Made by a program: the position numbers and the translations under genes | In this document: positions 1 to 10,185 of the stretch, piece after piece | How the letters are laid out: each line of letters begins with the position of its first letter | Numbering within the stretch: the stretch's first letter is position 1 | The notes under the pieces: generated by a model | What the model was told of the DNA's origin: nothing | Databases searched by the model: none | What the model saw: only the letters and a program-made list of their open reading frames with translations | Source of the DNA: PALSA-911 sp963839645 | Lineage (GTDB): Bacteria > Pseudomonadota > Alphaproteobacteria > Acetobacterales > Acetobacteraceae | NCBI GenBank assembly: GCA_963839645.1 | Contig: CAWIVZ010000008.1 | Coordinates: forward strand, 868,001 to 932,000 | DNA: 64,000 bases | Direction of reading: 5' to 3'

Positions 1-10
1 CTGAAAAATC

Positions 11-1083
11 TCAGGCGCGGCGGCGGCGAACCAGGCCGAGACCGAGCAGACCAGTGCCGAGAACCGCCAGCGACGCGGGCTCCGGCACCGAAGCGGCCAG
101 CGCGGAAGCCTGCGCCAGCGAGATGGCCGAGCCGCAAGCCGCCGGGGCCGAGGCGCCCTGGTTGGTGGCGATGAAGCCGCACAGACCGTACTCGTTCACC
201 GGCGTGGATACCGACTGGCCCTGGGCGATGCCGGCGCCGACCAGGATCGTCGCGACCCGGGTCAGCGGCAGGCCGGTCACCGGATCGGTGCCGACGGTGG
301 TGTTGCCCTCGTCGGTGGTGACGATCAGCAGGCTGTTATGGGTGATCGCCCAGCTCGGCGTACGCGCCCAGGTTGTTCTGCAGGAAGGTGTCGGCCAGAC
401 TGATGTTGTGCTGGTAGCCGGCGCCGCCGTTCGGGCAATCCAGGGCTCACGCCATGCGCGTCGTTGCACTGGTTCGGCGAGACGAAGGACAGCGTGGACA
501 GGGCCGAGAAGTCGGTCGCGGCGATGGACTGGAACGCCGAGAAATCCTGGTTCGTGCTGGCCGGCAGGGTGTAGGCGCCGCCGACGGTGGAGATGAAGTT
601 CGTCCACGGACCATGCTTGCGGGCATACAGCGCGCCGCTGGCACCGCCGGCGTAGTAGGTAAGCGGGTCAGGGGCCAGGTTCAGGTTCTCGGAATAGCCG
701 GTGAAGGTCTTGCCGGCGTTCAGCATGGACGCGCCGAGGTTCGGCAGGTTGAGGCCGGTGCCGGTGGACGGCGCGCCCGGAGGGGCGATCGAACCGGCGA
801 CCGGACCGTCGGTGCCCTGGGTGCCCTGCGGCGAGCCGGAGAACAGCTGCAGGTAGTTCGGCTCGCTGGGATGGCCGATGGCGAACGAGCTGGTCAGCAC
901 GGCACCTTCCTTGACCAGCACATTGTTGATGAACGGCGCGCTGGCGGCGTTGCCGATGAAGTCGCTGAAATCGCGGTTCTCTTCCTCGACAACGACAATG
1001 TGGTCGTATTGCGGCAGCGCGTAGGCGGGCCCGGCGAGCGTGGCAAGGCCGAGCAGGCCGAGCAGGGTGGAGCGGTTCAACAT
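11..1083 (-). pseudogene. PEP-CTERM phosphoesterase, two frameshifts
   Basis: Exported phosphoesterase (acid phosphatase/phospholipase C-like, alkaline-phosphatase superfamily) carrying a PEP-CTERM sorting tail. The N-terminal part starts at ATG 1083 with a signal peptide (hydrophobic LLGLLGLATLAG, cleavage near AYA) followed by the family's opening motif HIVVVEEENRDF. Similarity leaves this frame near 450 (after SPNQCNDAHG), continues in a second frame (LDCPNGGAGYQHNISLADTF) and moves to a third near 350 (WAITHNSLLIVTTDEGN, the metal-binding strand). The C-terminus has VPEPAS, a hydrophobic helix and RRRRA, the standard PEP-CTERM signal, so export and exosortase-dependent processing are expected. 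Removing one C at each break restores a protein of about 356 residues. An AGGAAGGGA Shine-Dalgarno lies 9 bases upstream. It is divergent from pcaH. Sequencing error is as likely as true decay. Confidence 0.75.
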
Positions 1084-1318
1084 GGATGCGAGTCCCTTCC
1101 TGGGAGTTAATCGACGGACCGCGGCATAGCGGAGCGATCCGGTCGCAACCCGCACGGTTGGGTTACATTTTGGCTATCTTGCTAAAGCGTCACGAACCTC
1201 GCTTGCGCGGGGATTTCGCCCATCGGACTCGCGTCGCTATTGCAACATAGAGCATGCCGCCATTGCGCCCTGCCCTGCGGCAAACTACCGTTGCACGTGT
1301 AACCGCAGGAGCCCTGCC

Positions 1319-2033
1319 ATGAACGCCCCCTTCCCGTTCCGGCCACCCGTTCCCGGCACCCAGCCGCCGCTCGACGCGCCGGCCTATCGCGGCACGATCA
1401 AACGCCATCCGCTGCAACAGCCGGTCAAGTTGCCGGCGGCGATCGTCGGTGCCGCGAGCGAAACCACCGGCCCGGCCTTTTCGCCGGCGCAGTTCGCCCC
1501 GATCGCCGACATGACCCATCTGAACGGCAAGGCCGCCATCGGCGAGCGGATCATCGTCGCCGGGCGCGATCACGGACGAGGACGGCCGGCCCGTCCCGCA
1601 CACCATGGTCGAGATCTGGCAGGCCAACGCCACCGGCCGCTACAACCATCCGGCCGATCGGCACGACGCGCCGCTGGATCCGAACTTCCATGGCGCCGGA
1701 CGGGTGTTCACCGACGCGGATGGAAACTACCGGGTGCTGACCATCCGCCCCGGCGCCTATCCCTGGCCGAACCACGCCAATGCCTGGCGGCCCAACCACA
1801 TCCATTTTTCCTTCTTCGGCCCAGCCTTCGCCACCCGCCTGATCACCCAGATGTACTTCCCCGGCGATCCGTTGCTGGCTTTCGACCCGATCTACAACGC
1901 CACACCCGACCGGGCGGCGCGTGAGCGGCTGATCGCCCGGTTCGACCTCGACCTGACCCGGCCGGACTTCGCGCTCGGCTACCGCTTCGACGTGGTGCTG
2001 CGCGGGCGCGGCGCCACGCCGATGGAGGGCTGA
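1319..2033 (+). CDS. pcaH: Protocatechuate 3,4-dioxygenase beta subunit (frameshifted)
   Basis: Beta subunit of the Fe(III) intradiol dioxygenase that cleaves protocatechuate to 3-carboxy-cis,cis-muconate. The start ATG follows a GCAGGA Shine-Dalgarno. Residues 1-80 (PFRPPV, AYRGTIKRHP, DMTHLNGKAAIGERIIVAG) are the usual N-terminus. One extra G near 1567 then breaks the frame, and the protein continues with ITDEDGRPVPHTMVEIWQANATGRYNH. The iron-site region is present: the tyrosine in GRYNH and the histidines in RPNHIHFSFFGPAF. Corrected length is about 237 residues, normal for PcaH. The stop is followed one base later by pcaG. No pcaQ regulator or pcaC/pcaD gene is nearby. Confidence 0.88.
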
Positions 2034-2034
2034 G

Positions 2035-2574
2035 ATGAATCCCGCGACCGCGAGCCAGACCATCGGGCCGTACTGGCACCTGATCGAGGACAAATCCTGG
2101 GCCGACCTGACCCGGTTCGGCGCCGAAGGCGAGCGCATCGTGCTGCTCGGCACGGTACTGGACGGCGACGGCGCGCCGATGGCGGATGGCTGCGTGGAGA
2201 TCTGGCAGACCGACCCGCCTTCCTCCGAGCAGTTCCCCGGTTTCGGGCGCTGCGGCATCAATGCAGAAGGGGAATTCCGCCTCGTCACCATCAAGCCCGG
2301 CCCGGTGCCGGGCGCAGTGCATGGCGCCTTGGGCAGCAACACCCAACAGGCGCCGCATATCGGCATCTGCCTGCACAGCCGCGGCCTGATGCACCATCTG
2401 TTCACCCGCGCCTATTTCCAGGGCGAGGCGCTGAACGAGACCGACCCGCTGCTGGCCTCGATCGACAGCCCGGCCCGGCGCGCCACCCTGATCGCCAAGC
2501 CGGAGGCCCCCGGCGTCTGGCGGCTGGACATCCGCGTCCAGGGCGGCAATGAGACGGTCTTTCTCGATTTCTGA
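2035..2574 (+). CDS. pcaG: Protocatechuate 3,4-dioxygenase alpha subunit
   Basis: Non-iron-binding partner of PcaH in the (alpha-beta)n intradiol dioxygenase, cytoplasmic. The 179-residue length and the opening SQTIGPYWH motif are typical of PcaG. The Ig-like beta core shares VEIWQTD with the beta subunit, but the iron ligands are replaced. HLFTRAYFQGEA and DIRVQGGNETVFLDF close the protein as in the family. It starts two bases after the pcaH stop, so the two are probably translationally coupled, and pcaB follows 15 bases downstream. The frame is intact. Confidence 0.92.
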   Translation: MNPATASQTIGPYWHLIEDKSWADLTRFGAEGERIVLLGTVLDGDGAPMADGCVEIWQTDPPSSEQFPGFGRCGINAEGEFRLVTIKPGPVPGAVHGALGSNTQQAPHIGICLHSRGLMHHLFTRAYFQGEALNETDPLLASIDSPARRATLIAKPEAPGVWRLDIRVQGGNETVFLDF

Positions 2575-2589
2575 CGTCTGGAACCCAAG

Positions 2590-3945
2590 ATGCCGATCAA
2601 TCCCGCCGATGGCCCGATCCTGGGCACGCTGTACGGCAGCGACGCCATGCGTGCCGTGTTCGACGAACAAGCCTATTTCCAGCGCATGCTGGACGTGGAA
2701 GCGGCGCTGGCCCGAGTGCAGGCCCGGCTCGGAATCATCCCCGCCGAGGCCGCCGCCGCGATCACCGAAGCGGCGAAATTCGCAAACCTGGATGTGGCCG
2801 AACTGGCCGCCAGCGCGCGCAATGTCGGCTATCCCGTTATCGGGCTAGTCACCGGCCTGTCGCGCGCAGCCGGGGAGGCTGGCGCCTGGACGCATTGGGG
2901 CGCGACCACCCAGGACATCATGGACACCGGCACGGTGCTGCAATGCCGCGACGGCATCGCCCTGATCCGCGCGGAGCTGCTGCTCATCATCGACGCGCTT
3001 ACCGCCCAGGCGGCCTTTCACCGCAACACGGTCATGGCCGGACGGACCCATCTGCAGCAGGCCCTGCCCACCACGTTCGGCCTGAAATGCGCCATCTGGG
3101 CGCAGCCGCTGATCGCCCATGTCCACCGTATCGACCAGCTTCGCCCCCGGCTGGAGCAGGTGAGCTTCGCGGGCGCCGCCGGCACCCTTGCCTCGCTCGG
3201 CGACCATGGAATTGCGGTGATGGAAGGTCTGGCGGCGGAACTCGGCCTGCACGCCCCCATCGGCCCCTGGCATGTCTGCCGCGACAGCCTGGCCGAGACG
3301 GTGAGCCTGCTCGGCCTGATCTGCGGCAGCCTGGCCAAGCTCGCCACCGACATCATCCTGATGGCGCAGACCGAGATCGGCGAAATCGCCGAACCTTATG
3401 TGGCCGGGCGCGGCGCTTCGTCCACCATGCCGCAGAAGCGCAACCCGATCTCGTCGGAATACATCCTGGCCGGCGCGCGCGGCGTGCAGGCGCTGGTGCC
3501 GTTGATGCAGGGCGCGATGGCGCAAGACCACGAGCGCGCCACCGGCCCCTGGCAGGCGGAGGCGCTGGCCATTCCGCAGGCCTTCGTGCTGACCCACGGC
3601 GTGCTGCTGCATGCGGCGACCATTGCCAAGGGTATGCGCGTCGATCCCGCCCGCATGCGCCGCAACCTGGACGTGACCGGCGGCGCGATCGTGGCGGAAG
3701 CGGTGATGATGGGTCTCGCCCCACATCTCGGCCGGCTGGAGGCGCATCACGCCGTCAAGCATGCCTGCGACGTGGCCCTGGCGGAGAACCTGCCCTTGGC
3801 CGAGGCGCTGGGCCGCGACCCCGAGGTCTCGACCCGGCTGGACGGGGCGGCGATCGCCCGCCTGACCGATCCGGCCGGTTATCTGGGCAGCACGCAGGCC
3901 TTCATCGACCGGATATTGGAAGCCGCGACCGCCATCCAGGCCTGA
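2590..3945 (+). CDS. pcaB: 3-carboxy-cis,cis-muconate cycloisomerase
   Basis: Second step of the protocatechuate branch of the beta-ketoadipate pathway: lactonises 3-carboxymuconate to gamma-carboxymuconolactone. At 451 residues it has the family length. It belongs to the fumarase/aspartase superfamily; the signature loop SSTMPQKRNP lies at about residues 277-286, and the THWGATTQDIMDTG and GRTHLQQALPTTFG segments form the other parts of the active site. It forms an operon with pcaHG. The later enzymes (pcaC, pcaD, pcaIJ) are absent from the window, so the route must be completed elsewhere. Confidence 0.93.
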   Translation: MPINPADGPILGTLYGSDAMRAVFDEQAYFQRMLDVEAALARVQARLGIIPAEAAAAITEAAKFANLDVAELAASARNVGYPVIGLVTGLSRAAGEAGAWTHWGATTQDIMDTGTVLQCRDGIALIRAELLLIIDALTAQAAFHRNTVMAGRTHLQQALPTTFGLKCAIWAQPLIAHVHRIDQLRPRLEQVSFAGAAGTLASLGDHGIAVMEGLAAELGLHAPIGPWHVCRDSLAETVSLLGLICGSLAKLATDIILMAQTEIGEIAEPYVAGRGASSTMPQKRNPISSEYILAGARGVQALVPLMQGAMAQDHERATGPWQAEALAIPQAFVLTHGVLLHAATIAKGMRVDPARMRRNLDVTGGAIVAEAVMMGLAPHLGRLEAHHAVKHACDVALAENLPLAEALGRDPEVSTRLDGAAIARLTDPAGYLGSTQAFIDRILEAATAIQA

Positions 3946-4071
3946 ATTCCGAACTGACCGTTGGCAGAACGGATTACCATCCGGAAGGGTTTGCCTGCGA
4001 AAACGGTTTGCCCGCAGGGATTGATTGCGCGGCGCGCGCACAATGCATAGGCTAGCGTGAAGGCACGTGGG

Positions 4072-4116
4072 ATGAACCCGCGGCATTCGGGTTCATAACG
4101 GCCGGCGAAGGCCGGC
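4072..4116 (+). promoter_or_regulatory. Two hairpins in the leader of the ABC binding-protein gene
   Basis: A 9-bp perfect inverted repeat (ATGAACCCG at 4072-4080, CGGGTTCAT at 4088-4096, 7-base loop) is followed by GCCGGC-GAAG-GCCGGC (4101-4116), a 6-bp stem with a GAAG loop. Neither has a U-tract, so an intrinsic terminator for pcaB is unlikely. The first could be an operator for a sugar-type repressor; the second lies just upstream of the Shine-Dalgarno and may shape the leader RNA. Function is inferred from position only. Confidence 0.4.
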
Positions 4117-4133
4117 TACGCAAGGGAGTGAGT

Positions 4134-5483
4134 ATGTCCATACGAAAAGCTGGCGGAATGACGCGCCGAAATGCCCTGAAGATCGGCGTCACCGCCGCCG
4201 CCTTGCCGCTGGTGCACATCCGCACCGCCGCCGCCGCCGGCAAGCTGTCGATCGGCTTCTGGGACCACTGGGTTCCCGCCGGCAACGCGGCGATGCAGAA
4301 GCAGGTCCAGGCCTGGTCCGACAAGAACAAGGTGGAGGTGCAGGCGGATTTCATCACCACCAACGGCAACAAGCTGCTGCTGACGAGCGCCGCCGAGGAC
4401 CAGGCCAAGACCGGCCACGACGTGCTCACCTTCCTGCAATGGGATGCGCTGAACCACGCCGACTCGCTCGAGCCGATGGACGACGTGATGGGCCGGCTGA
4501 CCGCGAAATATGGCGCGGTGAACGACATCTGCGCCTATACCGGCAAGTCCAAGGGCCATTGGCTCGGCGTGCCGTCCAGTTCCGGCGCGCAGAACAAGGG
4601 CCCGTGCGGGCGGATCAGCATCCTCAAGGAAGCCGCCGGGATCGACGTCCAGGCGATGTATCCGGCCCGCGACGAGCACACGGCCCTGGCCGACACCTGG
4701 ACCTACGATGCCATGCTGAAGGCCGCCGAGGCGTGCCATAAGGCCGGCAAGCCGTTCGGCATCGGCATCGGCACGACCGGCGACTTCGTGGATACGGCGG
4801 GGTCGATCTTCGCCGCCTTCGGCGCCGAACTGGTCAACGCCAAGGGCGACATCACCGTCAACTCGGACAATGTGCGCCAGGTGCTGGAATACGGCCAGAA
4901 GCTGGTGAAGTTCCTGCCGGCGGACGCGGTCAGCTACGACGATGCCTCCAACAACCGGGCGCTGATTTCCGGCAAAGCGGCGCTGATCTGGAATCCGCCC
5001 TCCGCCTGGGCCGTCGCCAAGCGCGACAACCTCTCGGTGGCCGAGGATTGCTGGACCTTCCCATCTCCGGTGGGCTCCAAGGGCCGGTTCATGCCCTATG
5101 TGCCGTTCTTCTGGGGCACGTGGAAATTCTCCAAGAACAAGTCCGCGGCCAAGGACCTGATCGAGTACCTGTCCCAGCGCGAACTGGTCGAGGAGCGCTG
5201 CACGGCGGTGGACGGCTACGACCTGCCGCCGTTCGAGAGCATGAACGACTTCAAGGTTTGGGAAGAGGTCGGCCCGCCGAAGGGCACCGTCTACAACTAC
5301 CCGATCCGCAAGTCGCACAACATGAAGGCGCACATCGCCGCCTTCCCGGCGCCGACCGACATCGCCGTGCAGATCTATAACCGCGCGACGATGCCGACCA
5401 TGTTCGCCAAGCTGCAGAGCGGACAGACCATTCCCCAGGTGATCGCCTGGGCGAAGGACGAGCTGGAAGGCTTCACTCGCTAG
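4134..5483 (+). CDS. ABC transporter substrate-binding protein (CUT1 type)
   Basis: Periplasmic solute-binding protein of a carbohydrate-type ABC importer. ATG 4134 is preferred because AAGGGAG lies 5 bases upstream; an in-frame GTG at 4128 sits inside that Shine-Dalgarno. The N-terminus has a twin-arginine signal (TRRNALKIG, then a hydrophobic stretch ending RTAAAAG), suggesting Tat export. The mature part follows the extracellular-solute-binding family 1 pattern (LSIGFWDHWVPAGN near the start, late GQTIPQVIAWAKDELE). Length is 449 residues. The two permeases and ATPase follow in order, making a complete importer. The substrate cannot be read from the sequence; the pca genes just upstream do not prove an aromatic substrate. 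Confidence 0.88.
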   Translation: MSIRKAGGMTRRNALKIGVTAAALPLVHIRTAAAAGKLSIGFWDHWVPAGNAAMQKQVQAWSDKNKVEVQADFITTNGNKLLLTSAAEDQAKTGHDVLTFLQWDALNHADSLEPMDDVMGRLTAKYGAVNDICAYTGKSKGHWLGVPSSSGAQNKGPCGRISILKEAAGIDVQAMYPARDEHTALADTWTYDAMLKAAEACHKAGKPFGIGIGTTGDFVDTAGSIFAAFGAELVNAKGDITVNSDNVRQVLEYGQKLVKFLPADAVSYDDASNNRALISGKAALIWNPPSAWAVAKRDNLSVAEDCWTFPSPVGSKGRFMPYVPFFWGTWKFSKNKSAAKDLIEYLSQRELVEERCTAVDGYDLPPFESMNDFKVWEEVGPPKGTVYNYPIRKSHNMKAHIAAFPAPTDIAVQIYNRATMPTMFAKLQSGQTIPQVIAWAKDELEGFTR

Positions 5484-5493
5484 CAGCGGCGGC

Positions 5494-5532
5494 GCGGACC
5501 GTACCCCTGGACAAGCGCCAGGTACGGTCCGC
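5494..5532 (+). terminator. 12-bp stem-loop between binding protein and permease
   Basis: GCGGACCGTACC (5494-5505) pairs perfectly with GGTACGGTCCGC (5521-5532) around a 15-base loop, 10 bases after the binding-protein stop. There is no U-tract. In many importer operons such a hairpin partly terminates transcription or protects the upstream mRNA end, so the binding protein is made in excess of the membrane subunits. That role is inferred from position. Confidence 0.6.
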
Positions 5533-5608
5533 GGACTGGCTGACCATCCGCGCATCCAGAGGGCCCGTAAGCAATGGCCCCGCGCATACCGAGTTCTGGG
5601 AGAACACC

Positions 5609-6559
5609 ATGGCCGACGGCACGAGCATATCCGCCGACATACTCGCTCCGGCGATCCGGCGCCCGCAGCCGAAATCGAGCATGCAAAAGTTCATGCGGCA
5701 GCGCTCGACCATCGCCTTCCTGATGGCGCTGCCGCTGATAATGCTGATTGTGGGGCTGGTAATCTATCCGGCCTTCTACGCCATCTACCTGGCGATGCTG
5801 AACAAGAAGATGACCGCGTTCGTCGGCCTGGGCAACTTCACCTATCTGCTGAAGCGCAACACGTTCCAGCTGGTCATCTTCCAGTCCTGCCTGTTCGCCA
5901 TCACCTCGGTGGTGCTGAAGGCCTTCCTTGGCTTCATGCTGGCGCACCTGATGCACAACATATCCGGCAAAAGCCAGCGCATCTGGCGCGGCCTGCTGCT
6001 GGTGCCGTGGGTGATTCCGCTGGCGCTGTCCACGCTGACCTGGTGGTGGATGTTCGACCCGTCCTACTCCGCGTTCAACTGGGTGCTGAACCAGATGGGC
6101 TTCCAAAGCGTGCCCTGGCTCGGGGTCGGCTGGATCGCGCGGTTCTGCGCCATCACGGTCAATGTCTGGTACGGCACGCCGTTCTTCATGATCATGTACA
6201 TGGCGGCGCTGAAATCGGTGCCGGAACAGCTGTATGAGGCCGCTTCCATCGACGGCGCCGGCGCCATCCAGAAGCTGTTCTTCGTGACCCTGCCGATGAT
6301 GCGCAACATCATCTCGATCACGGTGCTGTTCAGCCTGATCGTCACCTTCGCCGATTTCGACATCGTCCGCATCCTGACCTCCGGCGGGCCGGAGGACATG
6401 ACGCATGTGTTCGCCACCTACGCCTTCCAGGTCGGCATCCAATCGGGCGACATTCCGCTCGGCGCGTCCATCAGCCTGTTCATGCTGCCGATCCTGGCGG
6501 TGGCCGCGTATTTCGTGCTGCGCGGCGTCAACAAGCGCACCAAGGAGATCGCGGCATGA
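5609..6559 (+). CDS. ABC transporter permease, MalF/UgpA-like
   Basis: Inner-membrane permease, 316 residues, with about six hydrophobic segments starting at residue 36 (FLMALPLIMLIVGLVIYP). The cytoplasmic coupling loop carries the EAA motif (EQLYEAASIDGAGAIQKLFFVTLP, about residues 208-231) that docks with the ATPase. A GGGAGA Shine-Dalgarno lies upstream. The stop overlaps the next permease start by 4 bases (ATGA), so the two are translationally coupled and probably form a heterodimer. Confidence 0.9.
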   Translation: MADGTSISADILAPAIRRPQPKSSMQKFMRQRSTIAFLMALPLIMLIVGLVIYPAFYAIYLAMLNKKMTAFVGLGNFTYLLKRNTFQLVIFQSCLFAITSVVLKAFLGFMLAHLMHNISGKSQRIWRGLLLVPWVIPLALSTLTWWWMFDPSYSAFNWVLNQMGFQSVPWLGVGWIARFCAITVNVWYGTPFFMIMYMAALKSVPEQLYEAASIDGAGAIQKLFFVTLPMMRNIISITVLFSLIVTFADFDIVRILTSGGPEDMTHVFATYAFQVGIQSGDIPLGASISLFMLPILAVAAYFVLRGVNKRTKEIAA

Positions 6560-7458
6560 GCGTCACAACGGCCGATCCCGGCACCGCGCTTTCCCGCGGC
6601 AAAGCGCGGCGCAACAGCCTGCACAACCAGCGCCTTTGGGCGCTGTGGGGCAGCTATGCCGCGCTGTCCGTCTTCGTCGTGATGTTCCTGGTGCCGCCGT
6701 TCTACACCATCATCACCAGCCTGAAATCCTCGGCCGAGATGTCGGCGCAGACCGGCAATCCCTGGATCGTGCAGCACCCGACACTTGAGAATTTCACCTA
6801 CCTGCTGACCTATCCGAACTTCCTGCGCTTCTTCTTCAATTCGGTGATGGTCACGGTGCTGACGGTGGTGATCAGCATGATCATCTCCGTGCTGTCGGCC
6901 TTCAGCCTGTCGCGCATGGGCTTCTGGGGCAGCCAGACACTCGCCACCGGGGTGTTCCTGACCTATCTGGTGCCGGCCTCGCTGCTGTTCATCCCGCTGT
7001 TCCAGATCGTCGGCGCGATCGGCCTGATCAACAACGTCTATTGCCTGGTGCTGCTGTTCCCGACGCTGGCGGTGCCGTTCTGCACCTGGATCATGATCGG
7101 CTATTTCAGCTCGATCCCCAAGGAACTGGACGAAGCGGCGCTGATCGACGGCGCCGGCTACCTGCAGATGCTGTGGAAGATCTTCATTCCGGTGGCGATG
7201 CCCGGCATCATCGCCGCCACCATCTTCGCCTTCACGGTCAGCTGGGGCGCGTTCCTGTATCCGCTGGCCTATCTGTATACCACCGAGCAGATGACGCTGA
7301 CCGTCGGCATCATCAGCGACCTGATCCGCGGCGACGTGTTCCAGTGGGGCAAGATCATGGCCGCTTGCGTGCTGGCCTCGGTGCCGCCGATCATCATCTA
7401 CGCCTTCCTGATGGACTACTACATCGCCGGGCTGACCGCCGGTGCCACCAAAGGCTAA
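6556..7458 (+). CDS. ABC transporter permease, MalG/UgpE-like
   Basis: Second inner-membrane permease, 300 residues, six predicted membrane helices. The first (about residues 35-57) is followed by the periplasmic loop TSLKSSAEM and NPWIVQHPTLENF, typical of MalG-like subunits. The EAA loop is KELDEAALIDGAGYLQM. The translated start overlaps the previous stop. It pairs with the upstream permease and the downstream ATPase. Confidence 0.9.
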   Translation: MSVTTADPGTALSRGKARRNSLHNQRLWALWGSYAALSVFVVMFLVPPFYTIITSLKSSAEMSAQTGNPWIVQHPTLENFTYLLTYPNFLRFFFNSVMVTVLTVVISMIISVLSAFSLSRMGFWGSQTLATGVFLTYLVPASLLFIPLFQIVGAIGLINNVYCLVLLFPTLAVPFCTWIMIGYFSSIPKELDEAALIDGAGYLQMLWKIFIPVAMPGIIAATIFAFTVSWGAFLYPLAYLYTTEQMTLTVGIISDLIRGDVFQWGKIMAACVLASVPPIIIYAFLMDYYIAGLTAGATKG

Positions 7459-7489
7459 GGCCGAACACACCTAGAGGGATTGAGAGCAC

Positions 7490-8590
<1,101 letters not shown>

Positions 8591-8622
8591 GGGGGGCAGG
8601 CACCCCATTCATCGCCGCTGGC

Positions 8623-10185
8623 ATGGACAACACTGAGCTACTGAGATTGATCCGTGTCGCCCATCGCGGCGATCCGAAAGCAGAGCTCGTCGCGATCCGC
8701 GAGACGATCGCAGCAGGGGGCCATTCAGCACCCCGGTTGCGCCGCGCTGCGTGGCTGGCCGCAGCCTGCGGCGATTGGGCGGACGCTGAGACCTATCTGC
8801 AACGCGCGAGGCTGGACCCGAGCGACCGAGGTGAGTCTTGGTTCGCGATCGGCTTGCTGCACCTGGCACGGGATGACCATGAAAGCGCCCGCGAGGCCTT
8901 TCTTGCCGCAGCCAAAGCCTATTTTCCACTGGGCGAGGAAAGAACGCGCAAGCGCGCGGAACTGCGCGCCTACGATCCGGCGAAAAATCGCTTCGCGGCA
9001 TTCAGCATCTTCTACGGCCTGTTCGAAAGCAGCTTCTGCTGCTTCCTGCTCATGCGCAAAGTGCTCCCCGACGAGCATCAGCCCTATGATTTCTGTGTTG
9101 CGCGGGCCTGTGCGTTCCTTGGTCATTCCCCGGTGACGGAAGAGCTCTTGGAGGGCGATCGAGGCGTGAACGGGGAAACGGCCTGGTATCACGTCAATAT
9201 GGGCCATTACCGCTGGCTGACGGACGATCGTGACGCCGCTGACCAGCATTTCCGGCTGGCGCGGGAAATCGCCATTCGCGACCGCCTGACGCCGTATCAC
9301 TTCAATTGCGGCTTGCTCGTTTGGCTTACCCTGGCAGAGTCCCAACGTCTGCTGACTAACCCCAAGCCGCCCAGCAGGATTTCCACCGAAGCATGGACCC
9401 AGAGCTTTGACGAACCGCCGTCACCACGAGCGGACACGGTCATTGTCGTTGGTTGCGATCAGCACTACTTCCGGTTCTTCCCGAAATTTCTGCTGTCTGT
9501 GCTGCGCGCGCACTCAATTGGCGGTGGCGGAACGCCGGTCGCTTTGCATTGCCATGTTGCCGACCCCGAACCACGGCAGATGACCTTTCTGAAAGAGATC
9601 CGCGATGAGCTGGCACAAAAAGGAAAGCCGGTAAGGGTTTCCTTCGGTTTCAGCCAATCGACCTTCCGGGAAGCAAGCTACTATACCTGCTTGCGGTTCC
9701 TGGCCTTGCCGGACGTGCTGGATTTCTATCGTTGCGGCGCGCTGGTCATGGACATCGACAGCGAGCTGGAACCGGCTTTCTTCACCAGACGGGAGGAGAT
9801 CGCCAAATTCGATGCCGGCCTGCGCATGTATTCGTTCGATCCGAAAACCAGGCGCCAGGTCGGTGCCGAACCCTGGTCGATCGGCGCGCACCCGACTTAT
9901 GTATCCGCGACGCCTGCCGGGCGGCGCTTCGCCGACTTCCTCAGTGCCTATATCCGCGCCGCCTACGACCCATCCCTGGTAACCAACTGGACGATCGATC
10001 AATGCGCGATCGCGCGCGGCTACGATCTGATCTTCCGCCCGACACCGGAACGGACCGTGCTCAACTTCGCCCACTTCGAGGCAATCTCCAGATTGCCGCC
10101 GGGAAGCAAGGAGGCCTTCCTGATGGAAGGTGGGTTGATCGATCTGAACAATTTCCCCGACCGGGCCGCTGCCTACCTAGGCTGA
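8623..10185 (+). CDS. TPR protein with glycosyltransferase-like C-terminus
   Basis: Unrecognised 520-residue protein. Residues 1 to about 250 are helical and TPR-like (repeated W/A patterns, YLQRARLDPSDRGESW, AADQHFRLAREIA). From about 270 a Rossmann-like alpha/beta domain begins (ADTVIVVGCDQHYFRFFPKFLLSVL), with a MDIDSE motif (Asp377, Asp379) resembling the DxD metal/nucleotide-sugar site of GT-A glycosyltransferases. No signal peptide or membrane helix is seen. GC content looks lower than in the flanking genes. It ends 13 bases inside the convergent FAD oxidase gene. The glycosyltransferase assignment is inference; methyltransferase or glycan-polymerase-associated roles are not excluded. 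Confidence 0.6.
   Translation: MDNTELLRLIRVAHRGDPKAELVAIRETIAAGGHSAPRLRRAAWLAAACGDWADAETYLQRARLDPSDRGESWFAIGLLHLARDDHESAREAFLAAAKAYFPLGEERTRKRAELRAYDPAKNRFAAFSIFYGLFESSFCCFLLMRKVLPDEHQPYDFCVARACAFLGHSPVTEELLEGDRGVNGETAWYHVNMGHYRWLTDDRDAADQHFRLAREIAIRDRLTPYHFNCGLLVWLTLAESQRLLTNPKPPSRISTEAWTQSFDEPPSPRADTVIVVGCDQHYFRFFPKFLLSVLRAHSIGGGGTPVALHCHVADPEPRQMTFLKEIRDELAQKGKPVRVSFGFSQSTFREASYYTCLRFLALPDVLDFYRCGALVMDIDSELEPAFFTRREEIAKFDAGLRMYSFDPKTRRQVGAEPWSIGAHPTYVSATPAGRRFADFLSAYIRAAYDPSLVTNWTIDQCAIARGYDLIFRPTPERTVLNFAHFEAISRLPPGSKEAFLMEGGLIDLNNFPDRAAAYLG

Noticed and set aside
2845..4086. 413-codon open frame on the minus strand opposite pcaB
   Set aside because: Low-complexity, His/Gln/Arg-rich product with no family pattern; it is the antisense shadow of a well-matched pcaB.
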